From an uncultured bacterium (lineage in GTDB: Bacteria; Actinomycetota; Coriobacteriia; Coriobacteriales; Coriobacteriaceae), in NCBI GenBank assembly GCA_905215195.1, contig CAJMPF010000011.1, forward strand, positions 1 through 15,845: 15,845 bases of DNA, written 5' to 3'. Position numbers and translations under genes: made by a program. The notes beneath the pieces were generated by a model. That model was not told where the DNA came from. It was given only the letters and a program-made list of their open reading frames with translations, and ran no database searches. Shown piece by piece: positions 1 to 8,068 of this stretch (within the stretch, counting starts at the first letter, position 1; every line of letters begins with the position of its first letter).

Positions 1-2662
1 GGATCGCATCAAACTCGCAGCGGGTGGTGCACAGGCCGCAGCCGATGCACTTGTTGGGGTCGACGATCGAGGCGCCGCAGCCCAGGCAGCGGGCGGTCTC
101 GGCGCGCACCTGCTCCTCGGTAAAGGTCTCAACATACTCGCTAAACGGCGCAGCCTTCTCGCGTTCGCGGTCCACATGCGCAACCTCGCGGCTCGCGTTG
201 TCGTAGCTCTCGAGCACAACGTCGTCGCGGTCGAGCGCGGTGTAGCGGCGCTGGTTGCGGCCGATGGTGAGCGTGGAGCCCGGCTGCACAAAGCGATGGA
301 TGGACACCGCGGCCTCGTGGCCGGCGGCGATAGCGTCGATGGCAAAGCTGGGGCCGGTGTAGACGTCGCCGCCCACAAAGATGTCTGGCTCGGCGGTCTG
401 GTAGGTCTGGGGATCGGCAAGGGCACCCTGGCCACGGCCAAGCTCCACCTTGGAACCAGCCAGCAGGTCGCCCCACACAATGGACTGGCCAATCGACATG
501 ACGACACGGTCGGCGTCGACACGGCGCAGATCGTTCTCGTCGTACTCGGGCGCAAAACGGCCCTCGTCGTCAAAGACACGCGTGCAGCGCTTGAAGGTGA
601 TACCGCACACACGACCGGCCTCGTCCAGGTGAACCTCCTTGGGGCCCCAGCCGCAGCTGATGTGAGCGCCGTCCTCAACGGCCTCGCGACGTTCTTCCTC
701 GCTGGCGGGCATCTGGGCCTCGCTCTCCAGGCAGAACATCTCAACGTGCTCGGAACCCAGACGGCAGGCGTTGCGCGCGACATCGATAGCCACGTTACCA
801 CCGCCCACCACGATGGTACGGCCGGGCAGCGCGTCGATCTTGCCACTGTTGACCTCGCGCAAAAAGTCGACGGCCACGGTCACGTCCTCGGCATCCTCAC
901 CCGGAATACCGGCAAGGCGGCCGCCTTGGCAGCCAATGGCAACGTAGAAGGCCTTAAAGCCCTGCGCGCGCAGCTCGTCGAGCGTCACGTCGCGACCGAC
1001 TTCCACGCCATAGCGGAACTCGGCACCCATCAGGCGAATGATCTCGACCTCGGCCTCGATAACATCCTTCTGCAGCTTAAAGCTGGGAATGCCGTAGGTG
1101 AGCATGCCGCCCGGGCGCTCGTTTTTCTCGAACACGACAGGTTTGTAGCCCTTCTCGGCCAGGTAGAAAGCGCAGGACAGGCCGGCCGGACCGGCACCGA
1201 TGATGGCGATCTTCTGGTCGAAGCCGCCGGCACGCGTCGGGGTCACCACGGGCGGGACGTAGCGGGTCGCGGCATCCAGATCGCGCTGGGCGATGAACTT
1301 CTTGACCTCGTCGATAGCCACGGCGGCATCCACACGGCCGCGGGTGCAGGCATCCTCACAGCGGCGGTTGCACACACGGCCGCAGATAGCGGGCAGCGGG
1401 TTCTCGCGCTTAATGAGTGCTAGGGCCTCGTCATAGCGACCCTGAGCCGCGAGCTTCAAATAGCCCTGAACGGCAACGTGCGCGGGGCAGGCCGTCTTGC
1501 AGGGAGCGGTGCCGGACTCATGCGTCTCGATACGGTTGTCGTTGCGGTAGTTGGGCGACCACTTGGTGTGATCCCATTTGGTGGCGTCGGGCAGCTCCTG
1601 GCGCGGATACTCAGGCACCTGTCCGCCGGCCTTTTTGCTGCAGAGCTTCTGGCCGAGCTTGGCGGCGCCGGCCGGGCACACCTCAACGCAGCGACCGCAG
1701 GCAACGCACTTGTCCTTCTCGACCTTGGCGACATAGGCCGAGCGCGACAGGTTGGGCGTGTTGAACAGCTGAGAGGTGCGCAGGGCATAACACACGTTGA
1801 CGTTGCAGTTGCAGATAGCGAAGATCTTGTTCTCGCCGTCGATATTGGTGATCTGGTGCACAAAGCCGTTGTCCTCGGCCTGGCGCAGGATGTCGTAGAC
1901 CTCGTCGCGCGTCACGTAATGGCCGCGGTCGGTCTCAACCACATAGTCGGCCATATCGCCCACGGCAATGCACCAGTCGGCGGGGTCGTCGGCGCAGCCC
2001 TCACCCATCACGCGACGGCTCGCGCGACAACTGCAGGTGCTAGCGGCATATTTGCCATCGTATTTGTCGAGCCAATGCTCGATATGCTCGATCGGCACCG
2101 AGGTGCTCGCGGCGTCGATAGCCTTCTCGACCGGAATGACATGCATGCCGATGCCGGCGCCACCGGGCGGCACCATCGGCGTAGCCTTGGACAGCGGTCC
2201 CTTGGACGCCTGCTCAAAGAACTTGGCATAGACCGGGTGCTCCTCGAGCTGGCTCACGCGCATGTTGAGGAACTCGGCGGAACCCGGCACCAGCATGGGC
2301 AGCACCCACTGCTTGGCGCGCTCGGGGTTTTCCCAGTTGTACTCGAGTAGGCCCGTGTAGCTCATGTCGTCGAGCATCTTCTCGATATCGGCCTCGGGCA
2401 TGCCGGTGAGCTTGACCATCTCGGGCAGCGTATAGGGACGGCGCATCTTCATCTTGCAGAGCACTTCGGCCTGCTCGTCGGTTGCGGCCTCGGCAAACGA
2501 CCAGTACTCGTAGCCCAGCAGCTCGTCGCGGTGCAACAGACGGTTGGTGCAGTGCTCGCACAGTTTGACGATGGCCTCGCGCGGATGCTCCGGTATCGGC
2601 GGCACGAACTCCGCGCCGATATCGGGCTCGGTATAGCTAATCCCCGGTCCGTTGAGAATCAT
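1..2662 (-). CDS. Multi-cluster Fe-S / FAD / NAD(P) oxidoreductase, GltD-like (3' end beyond window)
   Basis: An uninterrupted frame of 887 codons runs from an ATG at 2662 off the left edge, so the C-terminus is missing. The start is supported by an AAGGG ribosome-binding site just upstream. Visible parts in order: an N-terminal region with C35/C38 and a winged-helix-like stretch (about 70-115); a cysteine-rich module with C210, C212, C223, C231, C284, C286 and C291; a ferredoxin motif at C319/C322/C325/C329; the GltD-type Fe-S domain (C388, C392, C427, C431, C435, C439); an FAD-binding GAGPAG motif at 489-494; a nucleotide-binding GGGN motif near 619; and a second ferredoxin motif starting at C872. 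The GltD-like part belongs to the family that moves electrons between NAD(P)H, FAD and Fe-S clusters. The N-terminal addition is not part of ordinary glutamate synthase small subunits. Physiological donor and acceptor are unknown; it is probably cytoplasmic, as no signal peptide or membrane segment is seen. It is divergent from the TetR gene. Confidence 0.9.
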   Translation of the reverse strand, partial: MILNGPGISYTEPDIGAEFVPPIPEHPREAIVKLCEHCTNRLLHRDELLGYEYWSFAEAATDEQAEVLCKMKMRRPYTLPEMVKLTGMPEADIEKMLDDMSYTGLLEYNWENPERAKQWVLPMLVPGSAEFLNMRVSQLEEHPVYAKFFEQASKGPLSKATPMVPPGGAGIGMHVIPVEKAIDAASTSVPIEHIEHWLDKYDGKYAASTCSCRASRRVMGEGCADDPADWCIAVGDMADYVVETDRGHYVTRDEVYDILRQAEDNGFVHQITNIDGENKIFAICNCNVNVCYALRTSQLFNTPNLSRSAYVAKVEKDKCVACGRCVEVCPAGAAKLGQKLCSKKAGGQVPEYPRQELPDATKWDHTKWSPNYRNDNRIETHESGTAPCKTACPAHVAVQGYLKLAAQGRYDEALALIKRENPLPAICGRVCNRRCEDACTRGRVDAAVAIDEVKKFIAQRDLDAATRYVPPVVTPTRAGGFDQKIAIIGAGPAGLSCAFYLAEKGYKPVVFEKNERPGGMLTYGIPSFKLQKDVIEAEVEIIRLMGAEFRYGVEVGRDVTLDELRAQGFKAFYVAIGCQGGRLAGIPGEDAEDVTVAVDFLREVNSGKIDALPGRTIVVGGGNVAIDVARNACRLGSEHVEMFCLESEAQMPASEEERREAVEDGAHISCGWGPKEVHLDEAGRVCGITFKRCTRVFDDEGRFAPEYDENDLRRVDADRVVMSIGQSIVWGDLLAGSKVELGRGQGALADPQTYQTAEPDIFVGGDVYTGPSFAIDAIAAGHEAAVSIHRFVQPGSTLTIGRNQRRYTALDRDDVVLESYDNASREVAHVDREREKAAPFSEYVETFTEEQVRAETARCLGCGASIVDPNKCIGCGLCTTRCEFDAI

Positions 2663-2755
2663 GGTTGTCCCTTCTCTTGCCACAGCCCGGCGAGACCGCG
2701 GCGCCCCTCTTTTTTTGCAGGCCGGGCATGCCCCATGCCGTTCACCCGCCATTAG

Positions 2756-2823
2756 TTGACATTGTGTCAAAAATAGTATTGACGAACCGTCAACAATATT
2801 CAAGACTGTTAGGCGAACGGTCA
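2756..2823. promoter_or_regulatory. Candidate TetR operators in divergent promoter region
   Basis: Two perfect 6-3-6 dyads lie between the divergent oxidoreductase and TetR genes: TTGACATTGTGTCAA at 2756-2770 and TTGACGAACCGTCAA at 2779-2793, centres 23 bp apart. A third site around 2807-2823 repeats the word GAAC(C/G)GTCA found in the second dyad and has an imperfect ACTGTT/AACGGT dyad. TetR-family proteins commonly bind such palindromes beside their own gene, so autoregulation and control of the divergent gene are likely. The TTGAC arms resemble -35 boxes, so binding could compete directly with RNA polymerase, but no clear -10 partner was identified on either strand. Confidence 0.65.
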
Positions 2824-2852
2824 GGCAAAAGAGGATGAAAGGCGGCAAAAAC

Positions 2853-3515
2853 ATGGGCAACAACACAACAGATACCTCTGTGGTCGATGCCGTTCCCGCA
2901 TCCGATAGCGCGGCAAAGCGCCTGACGGGCGACGAACGCCGTCGCAAGATCCTCGATGCCGTACGTACCGTAAGCTCCGAGCTGGGCGTGTCCCACCTAT
3001 CGGTATCGGCCGTGACCAAGCGAGCCGGCTGCACGCGTTCATTGTTCTACCACTACTTCGCCGACATGGACGCCGCCGTCACCGCTGTTATGGACGAGGC
3101 GATCGACGGCTTTATCTCCGAACTCGAGCGGTGGAACGCCGACCGCACCGTCGGTGATATCGAGGGCGCGCTCGACACCGTCGCCCCGCTCTTTAAGCGC
3201 CTGGTCGCCAGCGGCCACGAGCTGCCGAGCACGCTTACCTCGAGCAGCGGCGCGCTCTACGGCGGCTTTTTGCACAACGTGGTCCAGCGCGTGGCGCAGT
3301 ATATCTGCGACACCACCGTAGTGGATTTTGTCGCCCATCATGAACTACGCATCGACCATGTCTACGAGACGTTCTACACCCTCATCATGGGCCTTTTGAT
3401 GTATATCCGCACGCACCCCGATGTGCCCGACGAAACGGTCAAGGAAATCATCGCCTCGACACTCCACATCGAGGGCTATACCGCCAAGTATCCGGAGCGC
3501 AAGCCCCAGAACTGA
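2853..3515 (+). CDS. TetR/AcrR-family transcriptional regulator
   Basis: A protein of 220 residues with a TetR-type DNA-binding domain at about 27-75. The recognition region includes LSVSAVTKRAGCTRSLFYHY, matching the family pattern of a helix-turn-helix ending in the YxYF-like stretch. The remainder is the helical ligand-binding and dimerisation half, whose ligand cannot be predicted. An upstream in-frame ATG at 2835 directly abuts its AGAGG with no spacing; the ATG at 2853 has AAAGGCGG seven bases away and is the better start. The divergent region upstream carries palindromic sites (2756-2823), so it probably represses itself and perhaps the oxidoreductase. The DUF5692 gene follows 63 bp downstream on the same strand and may be co-transcribed. 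Confidence 0.9.
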   Translation: MGNNTTDTSVVDAVPASDSAAKRLTGDERRRKILDAVRTVSSELGVSHLSVSAVTKRAGCTRSLFYHYFADMDAAVTAVMDEAIDGFISELERWNADRTVGDIEGALDTVAPLFKRLVASGHELPSTLTSSSGALYGGFLHNVVQRVAQYICDTTVVDFVAHHELRIDHVYETFYTLIMGLLMYIRTHPDVPDETVKEIIASTLHIEGYTAKYPERKPQN

Positions 3516-3532
3516 CGACATTTGGCCAAACT

Positions 3533-3560
3533 GCCCGCGATCAGAAGAGGGGCCGCGGGC
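3533..3560 (+). other. Hairpin between tetR-type gene and DUF5692 gene
   Basis: GCCCGCG at 3533-3539 pairs with CGCGGGC at 3554-3560 around a 14-nt loop. There is no T-tract, so it is not an ordinary intrinsic terminator. It may damp read-through or stabilise the transcript between the two genes. Confidence 0.3.
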
Positions 3561-3578
3561 GTGTGAAAGGAGAGCAGC

Positions 3579-4585
3579 ATGCTGTTCGATGTTTGGGGTA
3601 GCGATACCCTTATCCACTGGGCCGGCTGGGCCATGGTCTTTATTGCCTCATCGTGCTCAACGAAGTCGGCCGCCGCACCAAGCTGGGCGCGGCAATCATC
3701 TTTGGCGTGGCTCCGCTGGCCATGACCATCTACTGCGTCGCCATCGCCGTGGGCGTTTCGCAGGGCGCCGAGTGGGCGCTCACCAACCCCACCCATGTGT
3801 ACCAGAACAGCTGGTTCCACTACGCCAAGGTATACGCGGCGCTCGCCGGTTGCTGGGGCTTCATTGCCATTAAGTACCAGTGGGGAAAGATCGGCAAGGC
3901 GCATTGGTTCCGCGCATGGCCGTTTGTGATCGTCGCCATCAACATCATGATCGCCGTCGTATCCGACTTTGAGAGCGCCTATCACTTCTTTGTCCTGGGC
4001 GAGTCCACCTGGGTCACCTCCGAAGGTGCTACGCAGCTGGCCGGCTGGAACAACGTGTTCAACGGCATCGCCGGTATCATCAACATCTTCTGCATGACCG
4101 GTTGGTGGAGCGTCTACGCCTCCGAGGATCAGACCGATATGCTGTGGCCCGACATGACCTGGGTCTACATCATCGCCTACGATATCTGGAACTTCTGCTA
4201 CACCTACAACTGCCTGCCCACCCACTCCTGGTTCTGCGGTTTTGCGCTGCTGCTGGCGCCCACCGTCGCCGCCTTTATCTGGAACAAGGGCGGGTGGATC
4301 CAGAACCGCGCCTTTACGCTGGCTATTTGGTGCATGTTTGCCCAGGTATTCCCCTACTTCCAGGAGGAGTCCATCTTTGTGACCCACTCCACGCTCGACC
4401 CCGGCGCCGCTACCGCGGTCTCGATCGCCGCACTGGTCGCCAACGTCGCCGCGATCATCTACATCGCCTACCGCGCCAAGAAGCTCGGCCGCAATCCCTA
4501 CAAGCAAGATGTCTTTGAGGGCACCAGCGATTGGGAGAAGGCTACCGCTCGCCGCGCCAAGGTGGATTACGCACACGCCGAGTAA
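3579..4585 (+). pseudogene. DUF5692-family polytopic membrane protein, single-base frameshift
   Basis: Reading from ATG 3579 (ribosome-binding site AAAGGAG upstream) gives a plausible family N-terminus, MLFDVWGSDTLIHWAGWAMV, but this frame soon stops near 3723. The rest of the protein continues in another frame from about 3644 to the TAA at 4583-4585; on its own it could start at GTG 3653. Adding one G at 3644/3645 joins the halves as VFI-GLIVLNEVGRR and restores about 335 residues. From memory the body matches DUF5692: a WFHYAKVYAALAGC block, FNGIAGIINIF, and a WPDM...YIIAYDIWNF segment. About nine hydrophobic helices are visible, so it sits in the cytoplasmic membrane. Biochemical function of the family is unknown. 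Either the gene is inactivated or the sequence has an error; a short product from GTG 3653 would lack the first helix. Confidence 0.8.
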
Positions 4586-4652
4586 CATGTTGGTCGCTGT
4601 TGGCACCTGGGCATAGGCCCGCCTGCCAGATTTTCAATCCAATGTCTCGCAG

Positions 4653-4692
4653 AGCCCCCGGAAAGCGTTTCACTCGCTTTCCGGGGGCTTTT
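4653..4692 (+). terminator. Strong intrinsic terminator after DUF5692 gene
   Basis: A perfect 14-bp stem (4654-4667 with 4675-4688, GCCCCCGGAAAGCG and its complement), a 7-nt loop and a following TTTT tract. It ends the transcript of the TetR/DUF5692 pair, about 70 bp after the stop codon. Confidence 0.9.
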
Positions 4693-4824
4693 GTCGTTGC
4701 GTCTCTAATCATCATCTATTCAAAAACACGCGCACATATAAAATCGGATTTCGAATCATGCGGCGGCTCTATGGGGTCCCGTTTTTGGGTACAGTGTTGT
4801 CCCGATATTGAGCTTGGGGGATGT

Positions 4825-6320
4825 ATGAATGATGAGACGATGGGCCAAGAGGATGCGGCCCAAGATGCAGAAGCGTGTGCCGAAGCCCTGGAGAGCCTAG
4901 ACCGGATTTCACTTGATGAGATTGCGTTTGACGATTCGGGCGTTGATGTGCAGGATGAGTCGGAAGCCGAGGCGCAGTCCGATGATCAGGATGCAGACGA
5001 CGTTGAGCCTGCCGAAGATGAGGCAGATCACGAAGACACCGAATGCGAGGCCGACGACCAGCCCGAATCCGACACGAGCGAGGAAACCATCTTGCTCGAC
5101 AGCTTGCCGGCCGAAGATTCGCTGACCCGCGAGCTTCCCGGCCTGGGCTCCGCTCCTGCCGTGGACGAGACCATCGCCATGGGCGATATTCCCCTGCCGT
5201 CCGTTCCCTCGGCACGCGAGGCCGAGGTCCGCCATCGCAAGATGTCGCCCAAGCGCCGCAATCTGATGGTCGCCGGTGTCGTGGCCGTCGCGCTCGTCGC
5301 CGGCGGTGCAGGCTATGCTGCCTGGAACGATATCAGCAAGAGCAGGCTGCCGCTGTCGCCGCCAATGCCCACACGATGATGTCGGTGCAGATTGGCGCGC
5401 ATGCCGCGGGCCTCGACTGTTCCACTGGCTCCAAGATTCCCGTACAGGTGAGCGGTCAGGATTCTGACGGCTCCTCCGTGAGCGAAACGCTCTATGTTGA
5501 CGAGCACGGCCGCGGCATCAAACTGCTGCCCGGCGATTACACGCTCTCCATCGCTGCCTCCCCCATCGCGGCCGACGGCACCATCTATACCGTCCCGACC
5601 ACCAAGACGCAGGTCACCGTTAAGAGCGATGGACAGGATTTAAGTGCCCAGGCCACCTTTAAGCTCAAGGTGCCTTCGGCCGACACGGTGACTGACGACC
5701 AGATCGATGCCGCCGCCAAGTATGCCGAGGAGGGCGGTGCGAGCTCCGCCGCGGCTGCCAAAGTGCTCCAGCAGGCAGCAACCGCGCGGCGCGACGCCGC
5801 CGTCAATGCCGTGAGCGCGCAAAAGGCACAGGCGTCCCGTGATGCTGACGCTCGCCACAAGGCAACCGACCTCTACCAGCTCGATATTCCCGTCGAGTGG
5901 TACGGCAAGGTCGCAACTTGGCAAAACGGAAGCACGCTATGCATCTATCTGGGCGACGACGCCAATACGCCGCTCGTGACGCTCGTCGCGGTGCGCGAGG
6001 GCGAGAGCTTTACGCCCGATGAAGGCGATACGGTTTTGGGCGCGGCCAATCTAGGCAACGGTTATACCGTCTACGCCAGCGGCCCCGTCTATCCGTACGT
6101 GGTGCCCCAGACCATCAACGGACAGACGCAGAACCCCGTGTCAACCTACCCCATGGACACGGCCATTGAGCTTGTCGAGCTTACGACCGGCAACCGCTAT
6201 ACCTATAGCCAGATCAAGAACGTGCTGGTCGGCAAAGACGGCAAGGCCGACGCCGCCGCCAAACTCGAGACCGACTACCTCGCCCAGATTCTGATGCCGA
6301 GTATCAAAGCCCAGGACTAG
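4825..6320 (+). pseudogene. Acidic single-pass membrane-anchored protein, single-base frameshift
   Basis: The first frame begins at ATG 4825, four bases after GGGGG, and encodes a very acidic cytoplasmic segment (residues about 1-135), a basic stretch KRRN and one membrane helix (about 147-166, LMVAGVVAVALVAGGAGYAA). It then misreads and stops at 5377-5379. The true continuation lies in another frame from 5340 to the TAG at 6320. One extra G at 5340/5341 (AAG-GAG-CAG) joins them into about 497 residues. The outer part has a beta-rich domain (about 185-280), an Ala-rich helical stretch, then a C-terminal domain containing LYQLDIPVEWYGKV. Two short SEETI and VDETI motifs near residues 85-117 resemble threonine sites of FHA-domain phosphopeptides, an inference only. 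No known function is recognised. The second half could not be expressed as a membrane protein without the first. Confidence 0.75.
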
Positions 6321-6336
6321 CCTGGCGCAGCAAGGT

Positions 6337-6360
6337 GCTCCCCAACCGTGATGAGGGAGC
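6337..6360. terminator. Possible hairpin between convergent genes
   Basis: GCTCCC at 6337-6342 pairs with GGGAGC at 6355-6360 around a 12-nt loop in the 73-bp gap between the convergent genes ending at 6320 and 6394. It lacks a T-tract on both strands, so it is a weak candidate for shared termination. Confidence 0.3.
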
Positions 6361-6393
6361 CAGGAGGTCCTGACCCCACAGGTCCATAGATGA

Positions 6394-7746
6394 TTAGGCA
6401 AGGAGCCACTTCCATGCGGGCATAACGTGTACCACACCGTGCTCGCATGAAATATCGGTCTGTTCATCCATGGTAACGATTGCCGACTCGCCAAGATCGA
6501 ACTGGGCCATCGAGGCATCAAGCGCGGCAATTTCGCGCTCGCGCGTTTTCTCACGTGCCATATCCGCACTCACCTGAATCAGGCTATAAGCCCGCATGAG
6601 AAGCGCGTCCCCAGCCACAAAGTCCACCTCATGGCTTTTGCTCTTCTCTTTGATCAGCAGGCGGCAGACCGAGCCGGTCCTCACCGCGGGAGTCTTTCTT
6701 CTTAGCGCATTGAACACTGCGGTCTCGAGCCTCTGGCCCTGGTCCAATGCTGATGCGGGAGAGAATGCTCCAAACATCGCAGGGTCGACAGCGTAGACCT
6801 TAGACGCAGACCGCATGTTATTTGCCAGTGAACGCGTGAACTCCGGCACAGAAAATAACAGGTAGGCGTCCTCATAATACTCAAGTAAATCGCTGAGCGA
6901 ATTACGACTGACGGGTATCTGTCTGCTCTTGAACTCGTTGTACACTTTGTTCACTGACAGCTCTCGTCCCGAAGATGCCATACACCGCGTCAAGAACAGC
7001 GATGCCAGGCGAGGGTTCTTGACGTCGTAACGCTCAACGACGTCCATAGCGACCGTTCGCGAAGCATATTCCTGTAGCAGCTGAATCGCGTCTGTGGGCG
7101 TCTGCTCAAGTGTCGCGATGAATCCCCCTTGTTCAAGATACCCGATCAGATGATGTCGAAGCAGCGCTGCATCGCTCGGGGAAAAGGTCGCATCTGGCTC
7201 GAGAACGCTCCCCGTCTTATATCGAACGTATTCCGAAAAACTCAACGGAAAAAGCTCTCGCACAAGAGAACGACCCCTGAACTCGCTCTTAAGTTCTGAG
7301 GACAGCATCTTAGAAGAAGATCCCGTCACATAGACGGTCGCTTTCTCCGTATCGACTACACGCCGCAGAAACGCACCCCATTCGGGAATTTCCTGGATCT
7401 CGTCAAAGAAAATGTAAGCGCCCTCGGTTCGAGCAACAGGATACAGCGCATAGAACGTGTCGAGCACGTCCGCCAGCAGCGATGGCTCATACGGGCGCAA
7501 GCGCTCATCCTCAAAATTGAAGTAAAGCATCCGGTCAAGCTCGACGCCCCGGCTCTGAAGCCGCCGCATCTCCTGATACAGGCGATACGTCTTTCCACAA
7601 CGGCGGGCCCCCACAATCACATTTACGATGTTGTCGCGCTTTGGCTCCTGTGGGTTTCCTAGATCAAGGTCTCGCTCAAAGACCTGCGGAACCCCCTGCT
7701 GTTCAAAGTCCTTTATTTTCTGGGCGATCAAGTCGTTGAATGCCAT
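6394..7746 (-). CDS. AAA_14 / DUF4143-type ATP-binding protein
   Basis: A protein of 450 residues, the usual size of this family. The N-terminal ATPase domain has Walker A GARRCGKT (46-53), Walker B YIFFDE (111-116), a sensor-like VTGSSSKML (140-148) and the family-typical FRGRSLVRELFPLSFSEY. The C-terminal third contains HEVDFVA followed by LIQVSAD, the place where related proteins carry a PD-(D/E)xK nuclease-like fold; the usual final lysine is absent, so nuclease activity is doubtful. The start at 7746 has GGAGA four bases upstream. Such proteins are common and variable in gut bacteria and their function is poorly known. Its G+C is near half in sampled lines, below the flanking genes, which suggests acquisition by transfer. 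The 23-bp inverted repeat upstream probably holds its promoter. Confidence 0.88.
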   Translation of the reverse strand: MAFNDLIAQKIKDFEQQGVPQVFERDLDLGNPQEPKRDNIVNVIVGARRCGKTYRLYQEMRRLQSRGVELDRMLYFNFEDERLRPYEPSLLADVLDTFYALYPVARTEGAYIFFDEIQEIPEWGAFLRRVVDTEKATVYVTGSSSKMLSSELKSEFRGRSLVRELFPLSFSEYVRYKTGSVLEPDATFSPSDAALLRHHLIGYLEQGGFIATLEQTPTDAIQLLQEYASRTVAMDVVERYDVKNPRLASLFLTRCMASSGRELSVNKVYNEFKSRQIPVSRNSLSDLLEYYEDAYLLFSVPEFTRSLANNMRSASKVYAVDPAMFGAFSPASALDQGQRLETAVFNALRRKTPAVRTGSVCRLLIKEKSKSHEVDFVAGDALLMRAYSLIQVSADMAREKTREREIAALDASMAQFDLGESAIVTMDEQTDISCEHGVVHVMPAWKWLLA

Positions 7747-7754
7747 GATTCTCC

Positions 7755-7814
7755 AATCTTGCTCTCTAGCTAATCAAAATTATAGCGATTCTTGATTAAT
7801 TAGAGAGCAAGATT
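7755..7814 (-). promoter_or_regulatory. 23-bp inverted repeat enclosing likely -10 box of the ATPase gene
   Basis: Arms at 7755-7777 and 7792-7814 (outer word AATCTTGCTCTCTA) match at 21 of 23 positions around a 14-nt centre. The centre holds a perfect TATAAT on the minus strand (7784-7779), pointing at the ATPase gene 33 bp away. No good -35 box is seen at normal spacing. An operator sitting across the promoter, or an element end, would both give this pattern. Confidence 0.55.
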
Positions 7815-7910
7815 GTGTGTAGCTTGATTAACACTTAAGCAAGTTTTATCACCGTTATTACTCCGAAGGATATCGAGTGGCTAAGAGGACAACCGAGCTC
7901 GAATGCGACT

Positions 7911-7943
7911 CCCCGAGCAGTCAATTTGGGACGGGGCTTTTTT
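7911..7943 (+). terminator. Weak orphan terminator-like hairpin
   Basis: CCCCG (7911-7915) pairs with CGGGG (7932-7936) and is followed by six T. A second dyad AGTCAA/TTGACT (7919-7924 with 7942-7947) overlaps it. No plus-strand gene lies upstream in the gap 7747-8068, so it would only make sense for an unrecognised small RNA or as a remnant. The rest of this gap shows nothing else beyond the two inverted repeats listed. Confidence 0.25.
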
Positions 7944-7977
7944 GACTACCCTCCCCCTGTAGAAAAATCCCTAACGC

Positions 7978-8044
7978 AGTTGCGGTGAAATAGGGATTGT
8001 TTTTGCTGGTCAAACCGCAAAACAGTCCCTATTTCACCGCAACT
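7978..8044. repeat. 67-bp REP-like palindrome
   Basis: Perfect 19-bp arms (7978-7996 with 8026-8044, beginning AGTTGCGGTGAAATAGGGA) extend inward, with one wobble and one bulge, to 8006 and 8017, leaving a 10-nt loop. No T-tract follows. The form matches repetitive extragenic palindromes, dispersed genome-wide in many bacteria; only one copy is present here. It lies 24 bp beyond the stop of the small gene 8069-8263. Confidence 0.75.
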
Positions 8045-8068
8045 TATTGGTGGCCTTTTGGGTGGCAC

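Noticed and set aside
176..2350. Two long plus-strand open frames (176-1423 and 1478-2350)
   Set aside because: Both lie opposite the oxidoreductase frame, which carries all the Fe-S, FAD and nucleotide-binding motifs.
2835..2852. Earlier TetR start at ATG 2835
   Set aside because: Its AGAGG touches the ATG with no spacer, whereas ATG 2853 has AAAGGCGG at normal distance.
3579..5345. Programmed ribosomal frameshifting in the two broken genes
   Set aside because: Neither junction (ATT-GCC and AAG-AGC) has an X-XXY-YYZ slippery heptamer or an evident downstream stimulatory hairpin, and the two families are not known to use recoding; a lost base is simpler.
7861..7920. tRNA-like stretch with a D-loop-like word near 7876-7890
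   Set aside because: No acceptor stem, anticodon arm or T-loop (GGTTCGAnTCC) can be built at the right spacing.
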